Assembly (NCBI GenBank): GCA_001414485.1
Contig: LLEY01000173.1
Span: 59,017 to 123,016 of the forward strand
From: Calycina herbarum
Taxonomy: Eukaryota; Ascomycota; Leotiomycetes; Helotiales; Pezizellaceae
Direction: 5' to 3'
Length of the DNA: 64,000 bases
Part shown: in pieces, positions 44,397 to 56,450 of the stretch
How the letters are laid out: the number at the start of each line of letters is the position of its first letter
How positions within the stretch are numbered: the stretch's first letter is position 1
Notes under the pieces: model-generated
What the model was told of the DNA's origin: nothing
What the model saw: the letters and a program-made list of their open reading frames with translations, nothing else
Database searches by the model: none
Translations under genes and position numbers: made by a program

Positions 44397-46686
44397 ATTG
44401 AAGTTAGGAAGGAGGAAGCTTGTTGGCTTTATAGTTGAAAGGTGAAGGCTGCAACTGTAGAAGCTGTAAGAATGTTGTGATGATGTCTTGAAATGACGAG
44501 ATCAAAGGACTTTCTTCAGATATTTATACAAATTCCTCAACCCCCAAGCCTCCAATTCTCTTCATCTCCGCCTCATTCACCTCCTTCTCACTCGATCTTC
44601 CGTCCTCAAAAGATCGCTGCCTTGGAAACATCATGGGATCGAGTCTTCAGATGATTCGTTCGATTCCTCGCGTCTATTGATTTTTCGCATCCCAAGCCGG
44701 AAGAAGGAGGTGAGTAAATTGAATGGTACTCTAGAGAAGCAGTTTTATGGCGTGACTTTTGATGAAATTGGTATTATCGCCGTGGTTGAAGAGGGGAATA
44801 TCGAATGCAGAGACGCACATCTACGCGAGGCGAAATGCGAAAGGCTCAAGAATAGAATGGTGGACCAAAGTTAACCGATGTCTGGTCAACAAAGTTCCCT
44901 CGGGATTCTAGGCAGCACAGAACGTTCGTACATGGTATAGTTGTGTAGTAGTATCGATCCATCTCAATTCCAAAGTAATCATTCTGCTCAGGTGGAGAGA
45001 AGTCTGAGGAGAAGACGGGCCGAGACTTTCAACAGAATCTAGAATTGTCCAAAGTCCCGGGTAAACAAAAGGTTGGGGCAACGCAACATATACATATACA
45101 CTCGATCGTCACTCTGCAGAAAACCACATATGAATCCCAGTTCTCGGTTGTACAGGATTCAATAGGAGGACCCTTCCCCGTAAGCGACCCGACGATCATT
45201 CCCAGATCGGGCTACCAAACTACCGGAACAGGAATGGGAATCAGGTTATATGCACCTTCAGCCCGCTTCCCCGCCATTTCTCTTTAGTAAGAGGCATGGC
45301 ATTCGTAACAAATCCCATGCTACTTTTTGGCTGAACCTCACAAACGTCGTATTACCCCGGACTTGGCATACTATGCTATTCATGATCTCCCTCTCTCTGA
45401 CCAGTGAGAGAAGTTACCATTACGGAGAAAATAAATCCGGGGACATTTAGGGGATCGATTTTCGCTGCACGTAATGAAGGTACAAGGTACTGGGTAATTC
45501 CCAGACTTCGGGGATTCTTCTCCGCACTCAAGTTCAATTCATTCACTTGTCTAAGTTGTTTTTGAAGAAACGATAATTTTGACAAACATGCGCCCAACTC
45601 TAACCGAAAGTAATATGACAGGCACAAAATCGGCACACAGGCGTTACTGTACGACAGTCCGGCATCCCCGCTTGATGGCTTGCAGTGGACTTTAAACTCG
45701 CCTAAGTCATCCACCAAAAGCTTTCTTCTTGCATACTTGGCAACCGCTTTGAGAGAACGACAGAATTAGGCTCTTGTATAGCTGCAGAAAATGGCGTTCT
45801 TTGGTGTGCGATTTACCCAAAAATGTACGCTAAAAGAAAAATCTGCAGGATGGGGGCCACGCGGGTCACTCTTGACGTTGACGTCGGGACCTGTAGGCAG
45901 AGAGATTGGTTAATGGAGCATTGGTACATGGTCCACGGTTATAGCCAGAGCCACTACCGCTTTGCAGAAAAAAATATCCGGCGTATTCGTTCCAATGACT
46001 CGAAGAATTCCCCAGTTTCGGGTAGTGAGGCTTGTATAATTGTTGGAATTTCTCATTTCGATGTAAATTGGCAGTACTCCACTTGTGTAAAGGCAGATAG
46101 GAGAAGATATAAAAATTTGGCTACCGAATTTAAGAATTTTCTCATCATATGGAGAGGGGTTCACTTACTTCCATCAAGCGTGTATGCGGGTGTATGATCC
46201 TTGACAATACACTCAGACAGTTGCACAACAGACTCAATAGCGTGGAAGCGGCTGCTCGTGGAAACGGTACTGTAGCGGTTGATGGGCCGATGGCGCAGAA
46301 GTAAGCATTTGTTGGAATACCAAGTCAGAAAACGTGAAAGCCTTTGGGGGTAAAGATTTGGAATATTGACAGATGTACGATGACGGCGTACAATAGAAAG
46401 AAGCTTTTGAGCCTGTGGTTGAGCAACGTGTCGAGAAATGTTTTCCGTACTATAGAGTGCCACTCGAAAGCGGCCCAAGCTACTCAGTCAATCAAGGCTT
46501 TGAAAGGAAAAAATGGCTCGGTATCCAAACAGGAATTCAGCTCGTCAAGGTTTCTTCATTATTGCATCTAGCAAGGAATATTGCCCCCTCCGAATGATAT
46601 CTTAAGAGGAAGTGGACTAGACCCCTTTGCACTCCCCGCATTACTCCCATCTGAATTTTCATTCAAGCATCTCTCGGAAACTGCAC
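44397..46686. other. Intergenic, no supported gene
   Basis: This 2.3-kb stretch has many short frames (44677-44874, 45376-45717, 45823-46197, 46161-46478), none with splice logic or motifs. I see no clear repeats. Confidence 0.5.
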
Positions 46687-48560
46687 TCAATTTTCCGGTA
46701 ATGTGATCTTGAAAACAAGTGCCTGGCTGTCAAGATTGAAGCCAGATGGATCAGAATACGGCTGTAGACCTCCATGCATATAGCCATCCTGCGTAATGAA
46801 GTCATTGTCGCTGACGCTGAAAACAAACCACTCGTTATCCGCCCCAATTAGGCCATCGACAGGAACCATTCCAATACTTTCCCACTTCTCATTCAGGAGC
46901 CTAGAGTCTTGATCTCCGCCGTTGTGAACACCGAACCGGTTAAGCTGAGTGTTGAGATTGAAGTCGATGAATGCGCAGTATTCTGCGGGTGTGATCCCAG
47001 TTTTTAAGACACCTTTGGAGCTTGCAATATTGCAAGTGGTGCAATCATAAGTGGTCCCTTTGATGTCCGTCGCCAAGTCTACATTGAAGACATCAATATG
47101 ACGGTAGATGGAAGTTGAATCTTCCTGACCATAGCCCGCCCCGGAGTCTCGCGAGAGAATGAAAAAGTTTCCACCTTGGATATTGAAGATCTCGGACTGA
47201 CCGGCAACTTCTGAATTTTCACTTGTTGTGAATGGAAGTGGAACAACATACTCATTGGTGTAGACAGGTTTTGAAGGGTCAGTAATGTTGTACTTGACAA
47301 GTCGAGAGTAACGGCGATTTGATTTTTTAAGACCTCCTTCCTGGTTGGCTGCAGCCTGGAGCAGAATAGACAATGATTTTCCATCTGCAGAAATACCCAT
47401 GCCCTCAAATCCCTTGTTATTGTTACGACCCGTTGGGTTATCCTCCGCACTGGCTGAAAAAGACTCTTCGCCATTTCGCATAGGTATTACTAGATTGAAT
47501 TAGTTTAAACTTCAAAAATGTATACTAAACTACATACTAGCGTCATTGGGTCGAATGGCATTTACCATTTTACCAGCTGTATCGAACCGATACACGTAGG
47601 GTCCATATTCGTCGGACAGATAGAAGCCACCGCCAGGGGCAAGAGCGAGACCCTCAGCATCAATGGCAATGGCTTTCCCGCCTGGACCAGAACCTCCCCA
47701 ACCGTCACCCGAAAATGTTGCAGCAGGCAAGTCCGGAAATCCAGGATAGGTAATATGGCCGCTCACATCTGCATCCAAACCTGTCGTTGGAGTGGTCCCG
47801 TCAGGAGCGAAAAGAAGGGTAGAGTCTTGATAGGTAATGATCAGATTGTCACCCGAAGGATTATTGACTGTTGCGTTTGGCGAAGGTGTGAAGGCTATGC
47901 CGAATTTGTGAACTCTTGCTTGGAAGTTTAGTGTACCTTGTGTGTTCCTAAAATAAATTAGTACAAAATCATTACTACAAATGTTGCAAGAGATTTGGTC
48001 ATTGCTCTGTCACCTGCTTGACCAAGAATTGTACGAAACAGTCTAAGTGTATTTTTCAAGAAAGTTTGGAAGAAATAGGGGATCAATTTCCTAATTCCAC
48101 TAAAAATTCTCGATTAACAGCTAGAAATGACCGGAAATAGTTTGTACTATAAGATAAAAGGGTGCCGGGAGGCAATGCCTGGGCGTCTGATAAGAAGAGA
48201 AACCCCTCAATTATTACTTGTCCATGTCATGATTTTTGACAACTCAAATACAAGGCTAGCTCGTAAAGAAAAAACAACCGGCACTTACCATCCTCGATCA
48301 GGCAAAGCATACATAACCCCGGTATAACTACCATTTGGGAGCTTAACCCACTGAGCTCGATCAAAAGCAATGGCTGAACCAAAGCCTCCCAGCGTATCCC
48401 CAAATTTATCGCGTGCATTCGATGGTACTAGTCCAAATCCAGCCAGAGAATTGTAGGTATAGTTCTTCCCGGCGCAGAGAGTTTTGCTCACGGTTGACTG
48501 TGCTGCCACGATTGCTGCAAAAGAGGAGGTGGCAAAAAGGGCTTCGAAAAAGAACATCAT
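46687..48560 (-). CDS. Secreted protein with phytase-type esterase-like domain
   Basis: This predicted 494-residue protein has exons 48560-48289, 47947-47538 and 47489-46687. The signal peptide is MMFFFEALFATSSFAAIVAA. The body matches the beta-propeller 'esterase-like activity of phytase' family: FGSAIAFDRAQW, MYALPDRGW, DAEGLALAPGGGFYLSDEYGPYVYRFD and NKGFEGMGISADGKSLSILL. The paired Glu/Asp residues of the EGLA and EYGP loops are the usual metal-site contributors. It is probably extracellular, acting on phosphorylated or ester substrates; the real substrate is unproven. The first intron (341 bases, 47948-48288) is several times longer than others in the window. Confidence 0.85.
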
Positions 48561-49077
48561 GACCGGAAACGAGGTTATGAAGGCCTGCTGGCTGAGAGAA
48601 TTCGTATCTTAAAACCAAGGGCTCGAGTTCACTATATACTCACTCATGAACGGAGGTCCTCGGGTGTTGAGCCCCTCTGAAATCCTTTGGGCTCTGGGTT
48701 CATGAGCCATGTATCACGAAGGGACGTTCGGACGGTGGTGGTGCATGCGGTGGCGACACCTTCGACAGCTTCAATTCGTAGCTTGAGGGTTTCATCCATG
48801 ATGAAGATTTGAGATGGCGACTACCCCGAGTCCTGACATCCAATGGTCTGCCCATGATGCACAAAGTCAATAAAACAATGTGGTCGCTCCTTCCTAATTG
48901 CGTGGAGCTTCATTTCGATCGGAAAAGCGGCACTAAATATTCCGGAATCCCTCCGATCACCCCGATCACCGGTCGGGATGAACCCGGGCCGATTGGTGTT
49001 ATTCGCATGAGCAATATTCTTAATTGGTTACGCATAATAAATCAAATCCATCGTACAAGATAACTCAAAATCATCTC
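48561..49077. other. Intergenic, no supported gene
   Basis: Promoter of the phytase-like gene and the 3' end of the next gene. A frame at 48809-49063 is not supported. The C/G-rich part near 48950-49000 contains imperfect ATCACC words. Confidence 0.5.
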
Positions 49078-50889
49078 TCAGTTCATATCACCATCAGCAA
49101 ATACAGCTGGCGGCGCAACATGAACTTCCCAGAACTTGGTAATCCCCTTCTCCATACTTCTCTTCTGTTCATCCGTCCTCGAATCATTCCCATAATGTTC
49201 ATGAGTAACACCTACATCGAGAACACCTGTTCTACTACCGTCCTTCAGAAATTGCAAAAACTCCATGCTAACCCTCACATATTCTCTCAAACCATCCTTA
49301 ACGTTAATCGTCGCTCCAGTGGTCCAGGACAAAAGTAAGGGTTCGATGAGAGGTGCATCCGTGATACTCGGATGAGACGTTTTCATCGAGGTCATGAACC
49401 AAGTTGCTCCAACACGTTGAAGAACATCTAGAGCAATATCCCGGACAGTATCGAAATGCGGCCGATCGTAGAAGATTGTATGCACTTTTGACCAGGAATC
49501 GGAATGTACTATCAAAAGCGGTACATTGATGTCTGTATTAAGACGCCCGGAAGATTTGCCAGGATCAAAAATGATGCCTCCGATGGCAGGATTAGGCCCC
49601 TTTTCCACATCAATCGTTGAGTTGGCGGTTTTGTTGGCGGTCTGCAGAGCTTGCAATGCGCCTGTTGCTCCAAATGAGTGCCCAGCAATGGCAACATGCG
49701 AGAAGTCCAATCGGTTTTTCCAATCCCCCAGACCTTGTCCCTCATTCCGATAGTTCGCTTTGAGTATTGTCTCTCCTTTACCAGCATTTAGATCTTGCAA
49801 CACAGCAATGGTCTCTTGTATTTCTGCATCCCGGAATTCGAGCTTCTGGAACCTCCAATCGTCATTGGATATTTCGTCGTCCGACTCCTTTGAGTCTCGC
49901 AGTTGATCCGCTCTAGACAAGAACACATTCTTCTTCTCCCCGCCAGGTAAGTGTACTATCGATCCCGGACAACTACCATCTCTATGCTCAATCGCTGCGA
50001 CGACTACCCCTCGGCTTGCAAGTTCGCCACAGTAAGCAGTGTAGTCCGTCCGAGAGCTCACATCACCATGAGATAGCACGACTACCGGATATTGCTGTAG
50101 CTCCTCCGCATCCGTGTCATCCTCCTCTTGTTTGGAGTCGGGGAGCAGAGGCACGTCAACCTTTGCAGGAATGTCAATACTGCTTGCCAGTCCCCAGAGC
50201 GCAAAAGTAAATAGACGCCTCCCAAAGAAGTTATTGAAGTGCGCTGCCGTAGCATATCCTTCTGCTATGATGCTGATTGGCCTTGGAAACCACTTGTGGG
50301 GAGATTTGGAGCTCTTGACTTCTTTGTCTGCGGGGTAGTAAAGGGTGAAAAGTACTGTATCGAGTTCAAAGGCAGGTTTGCCGTCTTTATAAACTGCGCT
50401 ATTGATCTTTCGTGGCTCTTGGACCGGGACTTCGATGTCTACAGTGCCCACGCCGTGCTGGCCGGTATACTTTGGCAATTTTGAAGCAAAAAGAGGTGAC
50501 CCGACGATATAGCAGTAAAGGACATAAAGAGCTACAATAGTGAAGACTATGTATCCCACAGTGAGCCTTGGTTTTAACAGCTCTGCTGCGCTCTCTGCTC
50601 GTTGCCAAAGAGTTTGAAATTGATCCTCATCCATCCATCTTGGCCGTATGCTTGCCATCTTGCTCCTGCCCTTGCGTGTAGCTCGTTCGAGCCAAGTTCG
50701 AAATGTTCTTGGAGTATGCTGTAGCCACCTCGGTTGTATGGCGTTTTGTCTTTCCAGCCTTTCAGAATGGTCGCTATCAGTCTCGAGAAATGGAAGAGGG
50801 GCGTCGGGGTCTGGTTCTGAGTCTTCCGGGCGGTAAAATGCCTCCTCGTCGTAAGGCTCTAGCTCAAAATCGTCGTGATATCGTGGCAT
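49078..50889 (-). CDS. Membrane-anchored PAF-acetylhydrolase-like alpha/beta hydrolase
   Basis: A single exon encodes 603 residues. The acidic cytosolic N-terminus (about 1-105) precedes one membrane segment (LTVGYIVFTIVALYVLYCYI, about 109-128); the catalytic domain lies after it. VVVLSHGDVSSRTDY (about 269-283) is the oxyanion-region strand. VAIAGHSFGATG (about 399-410) has the nucleophile elbow GHSFG with Ser405. A late TSHPSITD supplies the probable histidine, as in plasma PAF acetylhydrolase (PF03403). EHRDGSCPG is another conserved family segment. It should hydrolyse short or oxidised acyl chains of phospholipids. The family identification is firm; the substrate and topology are inferred. 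No intron interrupts it. Confidence 0.87.
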   Translation of the reverse strand: MPRYHDDFELEPYDEEAFYRPEDSEPDPDAPLPFLETDSDHSERLERQNAIQPRWLQHTPRTFRTWLERATRKGRSKMASIRPRWMDEDQFQTLWQRAESAAELLKPRLTVGYIVFTIVALYVLYCYIVGSPLFASKLPKYTGQHGVGTVDIEVPVQEPRKINSAVYKDGKPAFELDTVLFTLYYPADKEVKSSKSPHKWFPRPISIIAEGYATAAHFNNFFGRRLFTFALWGLASSIDIPAKVDVPLLPDSKQEEDDTDAEELQQYPVVVLSHGDVSSRTDYTAYCGELASRGVVVAAIEHRDGSCPGSIVHLPGGEKKNVFLSRADQLRDSKESDDEISNDDWRFQKLEFRDAEIQETIAVLQDLNAGKGETILKANYRNEGQGLGDWKNRLDFSHVAIAGHSFGATGALQALQTANKTANSTIDVEKGPNPAIGGIIFDPGKSSGRLNTDINVPLLIVHSDSWSKVHTIFYDRPHFDTVRDIALDVLQRVGATWFMTSMKTSHPSITDAPLIEPLLLSWTTGATINVKDGLREYVRVSMEFLQFLKDGSRTGVLDVGVTHEHYGNDSRTDEQKRSMEKGITKFWEVHVAPPAVFADGDMN

Positions 50890-51736
50890 TCTATTTCGAC
50901 ATTAGGTACGAATAGAAAATCCGCTACTGTACAGTCGAGAGGTAGGAACCGTAGGATGGCGATTCTCTTAAATGTCCAGATCTCGTTGCCTCCGGACTCT
51001 CGGAAATAGATAAATCTCAAATTCGCCAGTCTAGGGCATGAAAGGTATGATATGACGGTCGAGTAAATTTCGCTTTCCCCTGTTCCGGCTTGGTATCTCG
51101 AGATCAATCTTTCTGGCAAGAATGAAGCCTTTGTGAAGTTGATGTTAATACGAGTCTATGATGTCACAGTACTGACTCAGCAGCCAGTTAATGCGCTCCT
51201 CAGGGCTCTGCCTACTGAATTTACTTACTCTTTCTACTCTACTGGAGCGCATATACCTAGAAATGATATTCCGGAGATGTATTGATATTTTGGGGTACAA
51301 AAAGGATAAAAAGTAGGAGGCGTCAACAATTTTTATCGCGTCCCTTGATTCCATCGGGACAGCTTCGGACTCATCACGTGTCTGTCCTCCTGACGGGTCG
51401 CATCATGGATGGATTTCTGAAACCTCGTATCAAACCCAACTCCACCACAACAACGTTAAGCATTCCACCCCGTTCATCTGATTCGGCCTGAATATATATC
51501 ATGCAAATCATGAGATGGTAAGGTTCGCCAGGTTTGATCAGCAAAGGTCCAGGGCGCCAGCATGCAAAACACTCCTACCCACGGCAAGCCGCATAAGATG
51601 TGATGTATGCGCCTTGAACATGTTCAACTTTCTCTTCTTGTTCTGATTTTCATCGTCGTCGTTCTGTTTTCTTACTCTGGTCTAGCCCTCTTTTTATTTC
51701 TATAAACAATTACATTCTTTTTTCACAGTCGTTATT
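50890..51736. other. Divergent intergenic region
   Basis: It separates the divergent hydrolase and endoglucanase starts. Frames at 50859-51354 are unconvincing. The last 150 bases are pyrimidine-rich, as for a fungal promoter or leader of the endoglucanase. Confidence 0.5.
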
Positions 51737-53343
51737 ATGCTTTTCAAATCACTCGTTATTCTTGGAGGGGCGGCTTTGGCAGCAGCCAAAGTGCAATTTA
51801 TGGTATACACGCCTGCTTCTGCGGCGGACCTGAGATAATGTATTGACATAGGCTCAGGGAATTAATATCGCAGGCTTCGAATTCGGATGCTTAATCGATG
51901 GAACATGCCCAACAGGGTCAGCTAGTCCTCCGTTGAGTGACGGACCCGGACAAATGCAACATTTCGTTAAGGACGACCAATTGAACATTTTCCGACTTCG
52001 TAGGTCTTACCAATTGTCCCATCGAAGTCACTGTTAACCAAAAGCAGCTGTATCGTGGCAATTTCTAGTCAATAATAAACTCGGTGGGACCCTTGATTCG
52101 ACCAACTTCGGAAAATACGATCAGTTAATGCAAGCTTGTCTCGCAACAGGCGCATACTGTGCTATAGACGTACACAATTTCGCGCGATGGAATGGGAAAA
52201 TAATTGGACAGGACGGAGGACCAACCGATGCGCAATTTGCAGATCTCTGGACACAACTGGCAACGAAATACAAGTCGAGCACAAAAGTTATTTTCGGGTT
52301 GATGAACGAGCCGCATGATGTGGATATCACTGCGTGGGCGGCATCTTGTCAAGCAGCAGTCATGGCAATTCGAAATGCTGGCGCAACTTCGCAGATGATT
52401 CTCTTGCCAGGAAACAATTTTACGAGCGCTGCGACTTTTGTTAGTGGAGGGAGTGGAGCTGCTTTGCTTACGGTTAAGAATCCTGATGGAACTATTACCG
52501 GATTGTTGATGGATATTCACAAATATCTCGATTCCGATAACTCTGGAAATCATGCAGAGTGTACCACGGATAATATTGAGGCCTTCACAAGTGTCGCTCA
52601 ATTCTTGAGAGAGAACAGTAGACAGGCCATCGTGAGCGAGACGGGTGCTGGTAGTACTGATTCCGTAAGTATTTCACCAACCCTTGAAAGAAGGAAATTT
52701 TATTCTAACATTTCGAAAGTGCTTCACAGCTTTTTGCGCCCAAAATACATTCATAAACCAGAATTCGGATGTATTCATGGGTATCATCGCCTGGGCGGCG
52801 GGCAGTTTCGCGACATCATACACACTCAGCTTAACACCAACAAAATCAAACGGAAAATTTGTCGACAATAAACTTGCATCTCAATGTGTGGTATCAAACT
52901 GGCTTAACGCAGCAACAGCTATTGTCACATCCGCTGTCGTGGCAAGCAGTACCGTGGTAGCACCTACAGTCGCTCCATCCGTAGCATCATCCGCAAATCT
53001 CGTCGTTTCTAGCTCGACGACCACTGCAGCGAAAGCATCAGGAAGCTCGTCCGGGAACTCAGGAAATGGATCTGCTAGTAAAGTCGCCACAAAGTCAGAA
53101 GGTACTACTCTCGTTGCCAGTAGTAGTGCCCAATCTAAGACTGCTACAGTCTCTGCTTCAGCTGCTATTGCTTCGAGCACTGGAAGCCTTTCATCCGGGT
53201 CAAAGAATAATTCATCGAGCTCGACGACTTCGGGAAGTACTGCTACGCCTTCAACTCAGATTTCGAGTGGGCTTGTGTCAAGCGTGCTTAGTAGTAGCTT
53301 GGTTGTTGGCATGTGTGGGGTTTTGGTCGTTTTGTTACTATGA
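51737..53343 (+). CDS. Endo-beta-1,4-glucanase, glycoside hydrolase family 5, probably GPI-anchored
   Basis: This predicted 484-residue protein has exons 51737-51802, 51852-51999, 52048-52664 and 52720-53343. The signal peptide is MLFKSLVILGGAALAAAKVQ. The GH5 core begins GINIAGFEFGC, continues with GAYCAIDVHNFARWNG, and has FGLMNEPHD, where Glu is the acid/base, and VSETGAG, where Glu is the nucleophile. It ends in MGIIAWAAGSF. A Ser/Thr/Ala-rich linker of about 120 residues follows, then a hydrophobic end (SSLVVGMCGVLVVLLL) typical of a GPI-anchor signal. It attacks cellulose or mixed-linkage glucans, here tethered to the fungal surface. The start has a pyrimidine-rich leader. Confidence 0.93.
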
Positions 53344-54082
53344 TGATGGATTTCTGTGATCTGTTTTTTAAAGTGTGTTGATATTATACCCCTATTCAAA
53401 AACACAGCCGATCTTTATTACCTTTTCACTTGTCTAATATAAATCTGAATGTACTGAAATTAACATATCTCTTGATTTGTTTTTCTTAGAAGTCATTCTT
53501 TTATTTCAGCTTTAGCTCCTCTTCAACAACCCCAGTTCTATCATCCTCTCTCTCGATAAAGGGGAGGCGAGATATTCCTTATACTCATCTATAACCCGAT
53601 GACCACAGTTATCTAGAAATAGAAACAAACTCCGCTTACTATCTTTCTCCGCCGGGCTTCTTGAACTTCTGCTACCTCTATATTCTACCTCAAGTTCACA
53701 ACTACAACAATATACTACTCTAGAAGAACGGAATTTCCTATAATCGACAAGAGAGCTCTCGTTTCTCGATTCCACTTCGAGGCCCTATGCTCACAACATT
53801 TATTGATAACGAGAACGCTGTAGCATTGGCGTTTGAATGTTTAGCTAGATAAATTAAGAACTGAAAGAAATTTCAGACTGGATCTGAGGGTAGATGGGTG
53901 ATTACAGAACTCTCTATCTCGCTAAATTCAGAGGCTGGATAGAAAGGCGGAAACAAGGTCTAGATTATAGAGAGTACATAACATAGTATAGTTTCTTTAT
54001 TCAATGGGAAATGGCTTAAATCATACAAAATAAGTAAAATATTATTCTTGAATTTTGTTTTCGTAATTTTTCCGCTATTTGT

Positions 54083-54149
54083 AGGTGATCTACTAATAGC
54101 TATATATTTTATATAAGTCTAACCAGAGCTATTTATATGTCACCTACCA
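54083..54149. repeat. Small inverted repeat GTAGGTGA..TCACCTAC
   Basis: Eight-base perfect ends enclose about 50 AT-rich bases. AATAGCT recurs near both ends, on opposite strands. It could be a tiny MITE remnant. Confidence 0.35.
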
Positions 54150-54775
54150 GTTACTACACTTTTTCTTCAGCAGACATCCTTATGTTCTTTAGCGATATAT
54201 AGCAGTAACACAACACAAAGATTCGCGATACTTGAGAATTATATAGCTAAGACTACTACTATCAAAGGTCTAAAATACCTTTTCCAATTTTTTTATTCTT
54301 TCGTTCTCTTTTAATCTCTCTCTCTCTAAATCTATTAATCACTATCACTGGAAACACAAGAGAGCATGATAACGACGCTGGAAAAGAAGAATTCTCAGAG
54401 GACTAACTCGATCGGATAAGAGGTTCGAGGTAAGAGGGAAGGAGCTGCCCTGAGTACTAGAATTAGATATTCAAGAGTGTGTGTAGTGTCAACAGTACGC
54501 TGGGAAGGCGGGAACGACTTAACCTCAAACCTCTATAAAAAATTAAAAAAAGAAGAAAAAAAGTTATATATAAGAGGCTTTTAGGAATCTATAGAAGGGG
54601 GATTACCGAGTATATACTAAGAGAGATAAAAACCATAGTAACAAAGGTAGTAAGAGAAAAGAAGTAACCACGAATCACTTTAACATCTAAGAGATTTCTC
54701 ATCAAGTAAAGTCACTCCCTCTCTACGAAGCGGAGGTGATTAATTGATTGATTACCTTAGATCAAGTCCCCACCA

Positions 54776-54798
54776 GGGCAGGGAAGGGCAGGGCAGGG
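54776..54798 (+). repeat. G-quadruplex-prone run of five GGG triplets
   Basis: GGGCAGGGAAGGGCAGGGCA continues to a fifth GGG; loops are two bases each. It meets the standard G3+N1-7 quadruplex pattern with one spare triplet. Confidence 0.75.
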
Positions 54799-55904
54799 CT
54801 ATCTCTCGACCTACCTACCTTACGACTGGAGGTTAACCCTTCTCAAAAGCTACATGTACCAAGGAAGATTCGCGCGCGAGACTTAGAAGACTAGTTAGTT
54901 AGTTAGTACCTATTCTTGTAGTTATAGTTATCTAGTCAAGATCATTCATTCATTCCTTCCTCTTTTACGAATTCGTGTCTACCTCGTTCTCTACTTACCT
55001 ACCCTCTCCCTCAATTCGGGGCTGAAGTTCGCTCCTGTCTTACCTCGACCGCGTGCCACCACGATGCAACTAGGTAGAGAGCGTCGGGAACCTACTATAT
55101 AGAAGAGATGGCACGTCTCTAATTTACATCTATGCTATTACCTAACAGACATCGATCGCAGCTACCACACTACATCTTCTCTCTTCTTTATCTCTCGTGG
55201 TTGCTTTTTCTCCAAGTGCGGCCTTTTTCACACCACCTTTTGTATAGCAGAGGGGGGGGTCAATACCCACCCACACACAAAACCAATTCATCGGCCCCCC
55301 AAATCTCGCGACGAACATTTACCCACACCCACGAAAACGAAAGAGGGTCGCTGGGTATATGAAAAGCGAAACAAATTTTCATAGATCCCAAAATTTTTCA
55401 CCAAGTCAAAAATCTTCCCTTCCACCTACCATTTCCCAACACACCTACCTCACTCAACCACTCACTCAACCCCCATCCTTCCCCTCCCTTTTTTTTATGG
55501 TTGTACTTTATTTCAATCAGGCTTTCAATCACATCCAAGGATGGTGCGGAAATTCACAAAAGTCAGAGATGTTTGTCTTTGTTTGTTCATATAATTTTCT
55601 CAATTGAAAGGGTTCTCGCATCTTGGTATCTCTCATCCGCTCCCCCACCCCGCCCCTCTCCCCTTACACAAATTTCCCCCTCCCCCTCCACTACACTCCC
55701 CACCTCACATCTCATAATCATATATTCATCATAAAGTCATCGTTATTTTTGCGCCCAAGGAAACAAAGAGAGAAAAAGAAAGAAGAGAATAAGGAAATAA
55801 AAGAAAGAAACATCATCCACAGGATCCACCAACGCCATTTCAATTCACAAATAGTTTCCCCCACTCAACGCCATTAAACACCATGGTCCCATGGTCCAGT
55901 TGAA

Positions 55905-55921
55905 CCCCCCCCCCCCCCCCC
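55905..55921 (+). repeat. Poly-C tract of 17
   Basis: Seventeen consecutive C follow TTGAA. The exact length may be affected by sequencing or assembly error. Confidence 0.7.
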
Positions 55922-56450
55922 AATATCTTCAAATTCGTTACAGGTCGTAAAGGTGTCATCCATCCCATCCAAATCTCAATATCCAGGCTCAAAAAAATTG
56001 ATCCAGATGAGAAAATCCATCACCAAACTATGTGCCTGAAAAAGTAGGACAAAAAGAATCGAATCGAAAAAAGGTAGCACCAAAGAGCTTCAAGAAAGGT
56101 AAAGCACTCAGTAACAACAAGAAGTGAAAGTAAATAGCAAAGGGTCCTGTGAATCCCCCCAAGCATCTCTCATGATGGAGTACAGAAAGAAGTTGTCGGA
56201 AGTCGGCAAGTCGAAAAAAAAAAGAAGGTATTGTAAAAGAAGTGAAACAATTTTGTGTTGTATCTGCTCAATAGCACCTCTCTCAAATGCAGCACTGTAA
56301 TATGCAGAAATATGCAATATGCGCAAAAAATGTAACAAGTATGCAGTGAAGAAAATTATGCAAGCTTTTAGAAAGAAGAAACCTCCACATAGTTCTTGTT
56401 CTATGGTCGGGTTTTTGTGGTGTAAGAGAGATTTCAATGATCCAGCACCT

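Larger units (their letters stand above)
53344..56450. other. AT-rich and low-complexity intergenic region
   Basis: From 53350 to 54750 the DNA is AT-rich with many TA steps, compatible with old RIP or transposon debris. An 87-codon frame without ATG (53775-53512, minus) reads CGHRVIDEYKEYLASPLS; I could not place it. From 54770 onward come a G-rich run, pyrimidine-rich tracts and a poly-C run. The last 500 bases may be the 3' region of the 56451 gene. Confidence 0.5.

Noticed and set aside
44677..44874. 65-codon frame with moderately protein-like composition
   Set aside because: It lacks an ATG start and neighbours; too short to support.
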